Positions 1-5,323 of a DNA stretch of 6,431 nucleotides are shown piece by piece. Origin of the DNA: an uncultured Acidobacteriota bacterium (GTDB taxonomy: Bacteria; Acidobacteriota; Vicinamibacteria; Vicinamibacterales; UBA8438). Location: contig CAJWMX010000172.1 in the NCBI GenBank assembly GCA_913043805.1, forward strand, positions 1 through 6,431, written 5' to 3'. The stretch's first letter is position 1; each line of letters begins with the position of its first letter. The notes beneath the pieces were generated by a model, which was not told the origin of the DNA, did no database searches, and worked only from the letters and a program-made list of their open reading frames with translations. A program made the position numbers and the translations under genes.

Positions 1-83
1 CGTCTCACACTCCACGTAAACCGGCGCAACGAAGTACCCGTCTCCACCAACTACAATTTCCCGACTAACAACAGCACTAGATT
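1..83 (-). other. Leader region downstream of tRNA-Gly; no gene seen
   Basis: This stretch follows tRNA-Gly in the direction of transcription and runs off the left edge. I find no tRNA, no convincing hairpin with a T-tract and no coding start in it. On the minus strand the last bases before the edge include a GTGGAG followed by nine bases, which could be a ribosome binding site for a gene starting just outside the window. In E. coli the Thr-Tyr-Gly tRNA cluster leads into another tRNA-Thr and then tufB, so an EF-Tu gene is a reasonable guess. It is only an inference from synteny. Confidence 0.25.
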
Positions 84-158
84 TGGAGCGGGAGACGGGG
101 ATCGAACCCGCGACCAACAGCTTGGAAGGCTGTGACTCTACCACTGAGTTACTCCCGC
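84..158 (-). tRNA. tRNA-Gly (anticodon UCC)
   Basis: The minus strand folds into a full cloverleaf. It has a 7-bp acceptor stem (GCGGGAG with CTCCCGC), a D arm with ACTC/GAGT, an anticodon stem ACAGC/GCTGT around the loop CTTCCAA, and a T arm with the TTCGATC loop. The loop gives anticodon TCC, which reads glycine GGA and GGG codons. The discriminator is U and the CCA end is encoded at 84-86, so it need not be added by the CCA enzyme. It is the third and last tRNA of the cluster. E. coli glyT has the same anticodon and the same rank in its cluster. Confidence 0.97.
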
Positions 159-224
159 CTTCGCGAACCCGATGCTCCTTCGACGCCGCGGCCTGCCAGC
201 CCTAGTGCGCCGCCTAGTCGCCTC

Positions 225-241
225 TCCCGCCGAGGGCGGGA
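225..241 (-). other. Stem-loop 6 nt after tRNA-Tyr CCA end
   Basis: A perfect 7-bp stem (TCCCGCC with GGCGGGA) closes a 3-nt loop. On the transcribed strand the hairpin begins 6 nt beyond the tRNA-Tyr CCA and has a run of T before it, not after it. It is therefore not an ordinary intrinsic terminator for minus-strand transcription. G.U and U-A pairs could lengthen the stem by about four pairs. A role in separating or trimming the tRNA precursor is possible but is inferred only from position. Confidence 0.5.
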
Positions 242-247
242 AAAAGC

Positions 248-334
248 TGGTGGCGAGGGGAGGATTCGAACCTCCGAAGGCGCTAGGCCGACAGATTTAC
301 AGTCTGTTGCGTTTGACCGCTCCGCAACCTCGCC
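248..334 (-). tRNA. tRNA-Tyr (anticodon GUA)
   Basis: This is an 87-nt class II tRNA on the minus strand. The acceptor stem pairs GGCGAGG with CCTCGCC. The anticodon stem ACAGA/TCTGT encloses CTGTAAA, giving anticodon GTA for tyrosine. A long variable arm of about 15 nt follows, as expected for bacterial tRNA-Tyr. The T arm is GGAGG/CCTCC around TTCGAAT. The discriminator is A and CCA is encoded at 248-250. It lies 188 bp after tRNA-Thr and 89 bp before tRNA-Gly, and corresponds to E. coli tyrU by anticodon and order. Confidence 0.97.
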
Positions 335-490
335 GATATGACCCGCTCCGCTGCTCGTCGCCCGCCCCTACCCGACCGTCACCTCGTCCCAGGCATCCCC
401 GCAACGGCCCAATCCGTGTGCCGCCCCCGGGATATCGTCAACAACGAGGCAGACTGCTCGGAAGGCTCCCTGGTGGACCCGCGTCGATGG

Positions 491-517
491 ATGGCGCGTT
501 CGACCGCCAAGCGCCAT
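491..517 (-). other. Stem-loop 5 nt after tRNA-Thr CCA end
   Basis: Perfect 7-bp arms (ATGGCGC at 491-497, GCGCCAT at 511-517) enclose a 13-nt loop. On the transcribed strand it begins 5 nt after the tRNA-Thr CCA and is not followed by a T-tract, so it is a poor intrinsic terminator. Its placement matches the hairpin after tRNA-Tyr, which suggests a common role in 3' processing or partial attenuation. The remaining spacer (335-490) shows no gene or further clear signal. Confidence 0.4.
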
Positions 518-522
518 TTCCT

Positions 523-599
523 TGGAGCTGGCGAAGGGATTCGAACCCCCGACCTGCTGATTACAAATCAGCTGCTCTACCGGACTGAGCTACGCCAGC
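523..599 (-). tRNA. tRNA-Thr (anticodon UGU)
   Basis: A 77-nt cloverleaf on the minus strand. The acceptor stem is GCTGGCG/CGCCAGC, the D arm GCTC/GAGC, and the anticodon stem GCTGA/TCAGC surrounds TTTGTAA, giving anticodon TGT for threonine ACA and ACG codons. The T stem GGGGG/CCCTT has two G.U pairs at its outer end, which is unremarkable. The discriminator is U and CCA is encoded at 523-525. It is the first tRNA of the cluster and has a promoter just upstream. It corresponds to E. coli thrU by anticodon and position. Confidence 0.97.
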
Positions 600-613
600 C
601 GGACCAAACGGAA

Positions 614-642
614 ATCGTAGCACAACCCATGCCACGTCGCAA
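614..642 (-). promoter_or_regulatory. Sigma70-type promoter for the tRNA cluster
   Basis: On the minus strand a -35 box TTGCGA (642-637) and a -10 box TACGAT (619-614) are separated by exactly 17 nt. The -10 box is preceded by TG at the extended -10 position (TGC then TACGAT). Transcription would start near 605-607, six to eight bases before the tRNA-Thr 5' end at 599. This is a fitting leader for RNase P processing. The boxes match consensus at four of six positions each. The location in the rlmB-tRNA gap supports the call. Confidence 0.6.
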
Positions 643-674
643 CACACCAATGTCCACCGAGTGCCAGACGCTCC

Positions 675-1388
675 TCAGCCCGCATGATGCCGCTGTCGGA
701 TCGCCTCATAGACCGCCGCGCCGGCAGCGACCGCCACGTTCAAACTGTTGACTCGGCCAGACTGCGGCAGCGATGCCACCCGGTCGCAGCGCTCCCGTAC
801 CAACCGCCGGAGCCCCTTGCCCTCGCTGCCGAGCACGAACGCGGTCGGCAACCTGAGATCCATGCCCTCATAGAGCGGTTCGCCGTCAGCCTCGAGCCCG
901 ATGGTCCAGACGCCCGCGGCTTTCAGCTCATCCAGGGCGCGCGCGACATTCACGACCGAGGCCAGACGCACGTGAGCCATCGCGCCTGCCGAACTGCGCG
1001 CGACCGCGCCGAGCGACGCCGCCCGGCGCGTCTGCCGGACCACGCCGTCGACACCTGCGGCGTCAGCGACTCGGAGAATGGCCCCCAGATTCTGCGGGTC
1101 CTCGATCCCGTCGAGCACGAGCAGCAGGGGAGACGCGCCGGCCTGGGCCAGGAGCGCCTCGAGGGTCAGATCGGGAGGCGTGTCGACTTCCGCGGTCACG
1201 CCCTGATGACGTCCTCCCGACGCGGCTCGGTCCAGCGCGGCGGATGGCACCCGGCGCACCGGTACTCCGGACCGCGAAGCGAGGCGTTCCAGCTCGGTGA
1301 CCCGCGACGACGCACCCGCGATCCGCAACTCCCGCACGCGGCCGGCCCGGAGCGCCTCCCGGACAGGATTGAGACCGTAGATGATCAC
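675..1388 (-). CDS. rlmB: 23S rRNA 2'-O-methyltransferase, TrmH/SpoU family (RlmB-like)
   Basis: This 237-residue protein has the RlmB layout. A small N-terminal substrate-binding domain (residues 2 to about 68, opening IIYGLNPVREAL and closing near HQGVTAEV) is followed by a SPOUT catalytic domain. The three SPOUT motifs are present: DPQNLGAILR (about 97-106), LGSEGKGL (about 186-193) and NSLNVAVAAG ending in VYEAI (about 214-230). They form the knotted S-adenosylmethionine site. E. coli RlmB methylates the 2'-OH of G2251 in the 23S P-loop; the exact target here is inferred. I chose the GTG at 1388 because conserved sequence starts there and the length fits the family. The frame stays open upstream to 1847, but that part is repeat spacer and antisense ispDF. 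No strong Shine-Dalgarno precedes the GTG. The gene ends 75 bp before tRNA-Thr. Confidence 0.92.
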   Translation of the reverse strand: MIIYGLNPVREALRAGRVRELRIAGASSRVTELERLASRSGVPVRRVPSAALDRAASGGRHQGVTAEVDTPPDLTLEALLAQAGASPLLLVLDGIEDPQNLGAILRVADAAGVDGVVRQTRRAASLGAVARSSAGAMAHVRLASVVNVARALDELKAAGVWTIGLEADGEPLYEGMDLRLPTAFVLGSEGKGLRRLVRERCDRVASLPQSGRVNSLNVAVAAGAAVYEAIRQRHHAG

Positions 1389-1405
1389 GTGAAGAGCGCC
1401 CCGCG

Positions 1406-1571
1406 GTAGCAGGAGACAGAAGACAGGAGACAGGAGACAGGAGGACACAAGTGGGCTTCGCCCCATCCAGAAACGCCCCACGTACTCCGTCCATCGCGAT
1501 ATAACGTGGTCATCTGGACATTCCTGAATGAGCGGCGAGGCCGCACCGGCTTCCTTCTGTCTCCTGACTAC
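1406..1571. repeat. Repeat-bounded, hairpin-rich spacer between ispDF and rlmB
   Basis: A 13-nt arm at 1410-1422 (CAGGAGACAGAAG) is matched exactly and inverted at 1554-1566. Past one unpaired base (1567) the pairing continues for four more (1406-1409 with 1568-1571), taking in the ispDF stop codon. Inside are nested dyads: GGGC/GCCC around TTC (1453-1463), TCCAGA/TCTGGA (1466-1471, 1513-1518) enclosing CCACGT/ACGTGG (1478-1483, 1504-1509), CATTC/GAATG (1519-1530) and GCCG/CGGC (1540-1550). I see no coding sequence and no convincing promoter. It resembles a REP- or MITE-like intergenic repeat or a structured leader for rlmB. Copy number cannot be judged from one window. Confidence 0.55.
1411..1445. 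repeat. Tandem heptamer repeat (AGGAGAC)
   Basis: Five consecutive 7-nt units read, on the plus strand, AGGAGAC, AGAAGAC, AGGAGAC, AGGAGAC and an altered last unit AGGAGGA. The transcribed strand therefore carries GTCTCCT repeats 18 nt or more upstream of the rlmB start. A further inverted copy of the unit is at 1559-1565. The array forms the left arm of the larger inverted repeat. Translated in the rlmB frame it gives a CLLSPV-type string, which is a repeat artefact and not protein sequence. Confidence 0.85.
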
Positions 1572-2746
1572 TTCGTGATCTCGCGCAGCATCGCGACCGC
1601 GTGCGTCGCGATGGCCTCTCCGCGTCCGGTGGCGTCCACCCCCTCGTTGGTCTTGCCCTTGATGCTGACCAGCTCGGGGGCCACGCCCACCGCGGCCGCC
1701 ACCGAGGCCTCCATTTCCCGTGCAAACGGACCAATCTTGGGACGCTCGGCCACGACGACCACGTCCACATTGCCAATCTCGAAGCCCCGCTCGCGAACCA
1801 GCGCCGCCACTGCCCGCAGCAGCTCGATGCTGGAGGCGCCCTTCCACTGTGTATCGGTATCGGGAAAGTGTCGGCCGATGTCTCCCGCCGCCGCGGCGCC
1901 AAGGAGGGCGTCGGTGACGGCGTGACAGACCGCGTCGGCATCAGAATGCCCCGTCAAGCCACGCTCGAAGGGGATCCGAACTCCGCCGAGGATGAGCGGA
2001 CGACCATCGACCAACCGATGGAGGTCGTACCCTATGCCGACACGAGGCATGGTCATGGCGTCTCCCAGCAGGCGTCGCGCGAACTCGAGGTCGCGAGGCG
2101 TGGTGATCTTGATGTTGTCCGGGTCCCCGTCGACGAGAGCGACGCGATACCCGGCCCGTTCCGCGAGCGTGGCTTCATCCGTCGCGGGCCCGACGCCGCG
2201 CCCCTGCCGGATCGCGTCGTCCAGCACCTCACGACGAAACGCCTGTGGGGTCTGCGCCAGCGCGAGCATCTCCCGGGCCAAAGTGCGACCGATGACGCTC
2301 GGATCCCCGGCCGCGCGCTGCTTCACGGTGTCGTGAGCCGCCAGCGCGGCGATTGCCGCGCCGTGGACGGCGGCCGCCTCCACGGTCCGGTCGATCAGGC
2401 CAACCGGGCAGAGCGGTCTGGCCGCGTCGTGCACGACAACGAGCTCAGCCTGCGGGGAAACAGCGTTGACCCCGCGGGCCACCGACTCCTGCCGGCTGGC
2501 GCCACCCTCGACCACGTGCAAGGGCGTCCGCACGGTCCCCTTCAGATCGAGCTCGAGTGATCCGGGGGGAACCGCCACGACGATCTCGGCGATCTGGGCG
2601 CAGGCGTCGAAGACACGGATGGTCCGCTCGAGGATCGAGAACCCGGCCAGCTCGAGCCACTGCTTCGGACGGGCGCCGCCCATCCTCGCCCCGAGCCCTC
2701 CGGCGGGAATGACGGCGCTGACGACGCGGGTCGGACTGGCACTCAT
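1568..2746 (-). CDS. ispDF: Bifunctional IspD/IspF (MEP cytidylyltransferase and MECDP synthase)
   Basis: The 392-residue protein joins two enzymes of the non-mevalonate isoprenoid pathway. IspD (about 1-228) couples CTP to methylerythritol 4-phosphate. It shows the nucleotide-binding AGGLGARMG with PKQ (K28), VVHDAARP (about 104-111), AQTPQAF (about 164-170), ATDEA (about 188-192) and NIKITTPRDL with K213. IspF (about 234-392) cyclises the product of IspE to the 2,4-cyclodiphosphate. It shows GIGYDLH with zinc ligands D241 and H243, GHSDADAVCHAVTDALLGA with the third ligand H275, GDIGRHFPDTD, and the C-terminal TGRGEAIATHAV. The linker is only a few residues, with internal ATG codons that could allow separate IspF translation. 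The ATG overlaps the radA stop as ATGA. There is no clear Shine-Dalgarno, so translational coupling to radA is likely. The intervening enzyme IspE is not in the window. Both active sites look intact. Confidence 0.96.
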   Translation of the reverse strand: MSASPTRVVSAVIPAGGLGARMGGARPKQWLELAGFSILERTIRVFDACAQIAEIVVAVPPGSLELDLKGTVRTPLHVVEGGASRQESVARGVNAVSPQAELVVVHDAARPLCPVGLIDRTVEAAAVHGAAIAALAAHDTVKQRAAGDPSVIGRTLAREMLALAQTPQAFRREVLDDAIRQGRGVGPATDEATLAERAGYRVALVDGDPDNIKITTPRDLEFARRLLGDAMTMPRVGIGYDLHRLVDGRPLILGGVRIPFERGLTGHSDADAVCHAVTDALLGAAAAGDIGRHFPDTDTQWKGASSIELLRAVAALVRERGFEIGNVDVVVVAERPKIGPFAREMEASVAAAVGVAPELVSIKGKTNEGVDATGRGEAIATHAVAMLREITK

Positions 2747-4104
2747 GGGAACAACGCGTCCAGCGCCTCAGCGACGGTCTGGACGCCGACCAGCTCGCAC
2801 GACACACCAGCCACACCCGAGCCCACGTTCCCGGACGGAAGGACGCACTGGGCAAACCCCATCTGGGCCGCCTCCCGGATCCGCGCCTCGGCCTGGGAAA
2901 TCCCACGGATCTCGCCCGCCAGACCGACCTCGCCGAACACCGCCGCTCCACCCCGCAGCGGCTGATTTCGCAGGCTCGAGGCGACGGCGGCAACCACGGC
3001 CAGGTCCGCCGCCGGCTCCAGCATCGGCATTCCGCCCGGCACGTTGACGAAGACGTCTTCTCCGGTCAGCGGCAATCCGACTCGCTTCTCCAGCACCGTG
3101 AGCAGCAAAGAGAGCCGCTGCCGATCGACACCGGTGGTCACCCGCTGCGCATTGCCATACACGCCAGCCCCGACCAGCGCTTGCACCTCCACCAGGATCG
3201 GTCGGGACCCTTCCATCGAGCAGAAGACCGCCGAGCCGGGCACGTCGGCTTTCCGCTCGGCGAGGAACAGCTCCGACGGATTCGGCACGGCCTCGAGCCC
3301 GCCTGCCGTCATCTGGAACACACCAAGCTCGCTCACGGCCCCGAATCGGTTCTTGACCGACCGCACGACGCGCTGCGAGTGATGCCGGTCACCTTCGAAG
3401 TGGAGCACCGTGTCCACGACGTGCTCGAGTACCTTCGGGCCGGCCAGCTCGCCCCCCTTCGTCACGTGTCCCACGATCAGGACGGGGAGATTGCTCCCCT
3501 TCGCTGCGAACAGCAGACGGGTCGCCGCTTCGCGAATCTGCCCGATCGTACCGGGGGCGGACTCGAGCGCCGTCGAGAACATCGTCTGGATCGAGTCCAC
3601 GATCAGGAGGCCTGGCGACAATCGACCGACCTCCTCCAGCACCCGCTCGAGGCAGGTCTCGGCGAGGAGAAAGAGCGGCACGTCGGTCACCCCGAGCCGG
3701 TCGCCACGCGCGCGCACCTGGTGGGGCGACTCCTCGCCGGAACAATAGAGCACGGGGTGGCCCGCCCCCGCGACCTGGGCCGCCGCCTGCAGCAGCAGCG
3801 TCGACTTGCCGATGCCTGGCTCGCCGCCCAGTAGCACGAGCGAGCCAGGCACGAGGCCACCGCCGAGGACGCGGTCAAGCTCGCTCACGCCGGTCTCGAG
3901 ACGCGCCGCCGCGGCAGTATCGACCTCGGCGTACCGCTGCGCCTGCTCGCCACCCAGGGACGGTCGCGCATCAGCGGACGCGGCTTGCGGCGCACGCTCC
4001 TCCACCAACGACGCCCACGCCTCGCACTCGGGACACTGCCCGAGCCACTTCCGGGCCTGCGCGCCGCAACGCTGGCAGACGAAGACGGTATTGGGCCCCT
4101 TCAC
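2743..4104 (-). CDS. radA: DNA repair protein RadA (Sms), branch-migration ATPase
   Basis: This is a full-length 453-residue RadA. A C4 zinc finger comes first (C10, C13, C24, C27: CQRCG then CPEC). A RecA-like ATPase core follows with Walker A GEPGIGKST (94-102), Walker B LLIVD (166-170) and the RadA-specific KNRFG motif (251-255). Then comes the PNPSELFL segment (274-281) and a Lon-protease-like C-terminal domain (about 345-453, VFVNVPGGMPMLEPAADLA, FGEVGLAGEIR). The residues at the Lon catalytic serine site are non-catalytic here, as usual for RadA. In studied bacteria RadA drives extension and branch migration of D-loops in recombinational repair. The GTG start is supported by a strong Shine-Dalgarno and places the zinc finger at the usual distance. 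The gene overlaps alr upstream and ispDF downstream by 4 bp each. Confidence 0.97.
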   Translation of the reverse strand: MKGPNTVFVCQRCGAQARKWLGQCPECEAWASLVEERAPQAASADARPSLGGEQAQRYAEVDTAAAARLETGVSELDRVLGGGLVPGSLVLLGGEPGIGKSTLLLQAAAQVAGAGHPVLYCSGEESPHQVRARGDRLGVTDVPLFLLAETCLERVLEEVGRLSPGLLIVDSIQTMFSTALESAPGTIGQIREAATRLLFAAKGSNLPVLIVGHVTKGGELAGPKVLEHVVDTVLHFEGDRHHSQRVVRSVKNRFGAVSELGVFQMTAGGLEAVPNPSELFLAERKADVPGSAVFCSMEGSRPILVEVQALVGAGVYGNAQRVTTGVDRQRLSLLLTVLEKRVGLPLTGEDVFVNVPGGMPMLEPAADLAVVAAVASSLRNQPLRGGAAVFGEVGLAGEIRGISQAEARIREAAQMGFAQCVLPSGNVGSGVAGVSCELVGVQTVAEALDALFP

Positions 4105-5276
4105 CCGGTCCCTCCCCTGGCCGTCGTGGCGTCGGGGACGTCTCCCGGGACCGCCGCCTCCTGTCTGTAGCTACGCTCGATACGGCTGCCGATGCGACAG
4201 AGCACTTCATGCGGCACGGTCCCAATCGCCTCGGCGACGTCCCCGGCGTCGATGCGCTGACCGTCGTCGTATCCCAGGAGGATCACCTCATCCCCCGGGC
4301 TGACATCGAGCCCGGTGACGTCGATGGTGATCGAATCCATGCAGACCGACCCCACAATGGGCACCCGACGCCCTCGGATCAGTACCTCGCCGCGACCCGC
4401 CAGCCTGACGTCGAGCCCATCCGCGTATCCCGCCGGCACGACCGCGATCGTCGTCGGTCGATCGACCGGACGTCGTCCGCCGTAACCGGCCGTCTCGCCC
4501 ACGCGCATGCCTTTGACGGCCACGATCCGGCTCCGCAGCGACATGGCGGGACGAAGACCGAGCTCGTGCCCCAGGGCTCCGGGGGGCGCGCCATAGAGGA
4601 GGAGCCCCGGCCTGACCGCATCATGCCACGTGGCTCTGTCCCGCAGCAGCGCCGCGCTGTTGGCCGCGTGAGTCGTTCGCGGAGATCCGCCCAGCGACGA
4701 GACGGACCGCACGGCGGCCTCGAAGCGACGCTGCTGCTCGGCGAAGAGGGGATGCTCGGTGTCCTCGGCGGTCGCAAAGTGCGTGTAGACCGCGTCCACC
4801 GCCAGACCAGGGTCCGTCAGCACATCCCGCAGGGTCTCACCGAGATTGTCGTGACGGAACCCGAGACGGTTCATGCCGGTGTCGATCTTCAGATGGCAGC
4901 CGATCCGGGTCTGCCGTCGGGTCGCCGCCTCGCTCAGGGCGCGCGCCGCGAAGGGCGACGAGACGGTCGGCGTCAACCGGTGTGAGAACACCCCGTCCAG
5001 GTCGCTGACGCTCAGCGCGCCGAATACCAGCACTGGCACCTGGACGCCGCCCCGACGCAGCTCGACGCCTTCTTCGATGTCGGCGCAGGCCAGCATCGGG
5101 GCACCGGCGTCTTCGAGGGCCCGGGCCACCTGCACGGCGCCGTGCCCGTAGCCGTTCGCCTTGACCACCGCGATGATCTCCGGCGCGGCCGCACGGCCGC
5201 CGAGCAAGGCGCGAACCGCCCGGAAATTGGCCGCGACGGCGTCGAGATCGATGAAGGCGTGAGTGGGTCTGACCAC
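4101..5276 (-). CDS. alr: Alanine racemase (PLP-dependent)
   Basis: The 391-residue product interconverts L- and D-alanine to supply D-Ala for peptidoglycan. It has the fold type III PLP barrel followed by the C-terminal beta domain. VVKANGYGHG holds the Schiff-base lysine K39 and the conserved Y43. KIDTGMNRLGF holds the phosphate or substrate-side arginine (about R137). THFATAE follows, then PAGYADG with the second catalytic base tyrosine (about Y284), and GSVCMDSITIDV with the substrate-binding Met-Asp pair (about 313-314). The GTG at 5276 gives the standard start, RPTHAFIDLDAVAANF. Its Shine-Dalgarno is weak, with a GGAG about 13 nt upstream. A non-conserved tail of about 20 residues follows the last domain, and the radA ribosome binding site lies in it. 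The gene sits 47 bp after dnaB; dnaB and alr are also neighbours in E. coli. It ends in a GTGA overlap with radA. Confidence 0.96.
   Translation of the reverse strand: MVRPTHAFIDLDAVAANFRAVRALLGGRAAAPEIIAVVKANGYGHGAVQVARALEDAGAPMLACADIEEGVELRRGGVQVPVLVFGALSVSDLDGVFSHRLTPTVSSPFAARALSEAATRRQTRIGCHLKIDTGMNRLGFRHDNLGETLRDVLTDPGLAVDAVYTHFATAEDTEHPLFAEQQRRFEAAVRSVSSLGGSPRTTHAANSAALLRDRATWHDAVRPGLLLYGAPPGALGHELGLRPAMSLRSRIVAVKGMRVGETAGYGGRRPVDRPTTIAVVPAGYADGLDVRLAGRGEVLIRGRRVPIVGSVCMDSITIDVTGLDVSPGDEVILLGYDDGQRIDAGDVAEAIGTVPHEVLCRIGSRIERSYRQEAAVPGDVPDATTARGGTG
4110..4117 (-). promoter_or_regulatory. Strong ribosome binding site for radA inside alr
   Basis: The minus strand reads GGGGAGGG here, containing a perfect GGAGG (4115-4111) six bases before the radA GTG at 4104. 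It lies within the last codons of alr, whose glycine-rich C-terminal tail it helps encode. It is the best Shine-Dalgarno in the window and fixes the radA start on a GTG rather than a later codon. Confidence 0.8.
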
Positions 5277-5323
5277 GGAAGGTCGCTGGCTCCGCGAACC
5301 GCCGGACGTCGGTCGGACGGACG

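Noticed and set aside
225..245. Intrinsic terminator after tRNA-Tyr
   Set aside because: For minus-strand transcription the T-run precedes the hairpin instead of following it, so it should not terminate. tRNA-Gly also follows in the same direction.
413..441. TTGACG on the minus strand in the Thr-Tyr spacer as a second tRNA promoter
   Set aside because: The -35 match is good, but the sequence at 17 to 18 nt downstream (CACGGA/ACGGAT) is a poor -10 box.
132..751. Plus-strand open frames across the tRNA cluster
   Set aside because: They are antisense to tRNA genes. Their phrases of the type RIRTSEGARPTDLQS and GIRTPDLLITNQLL are well-known false translations of tRNA-Tyr and tRNA-Thr antisense strands.
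684..1409. Plus-strand open frame of 241 codons opposite rlmB
   Set aside because: It is the shadow of rlmB in high-GC DNA. It has no recognisable domain, and the minus strand carries clear family motifs.
1500..1530. Possible promoter for rlmB with a TTATAT -10 box on the minus strand
   Set aside because: The best upstream -35 candidate (TTCAGG) matches only half of consensus at an 18-nt spacing, and the bases lie inside the dyad-rich element. It is not strong enough to list.
1601..2560. Plus-strand open frame of 319 codons opposite ispDF
   Set aside because: It has arginine- and histidine-rich composition without motifs and is fully antisense to a well-conserved bifunctional enzyme. Such frames are expected at this GC content.
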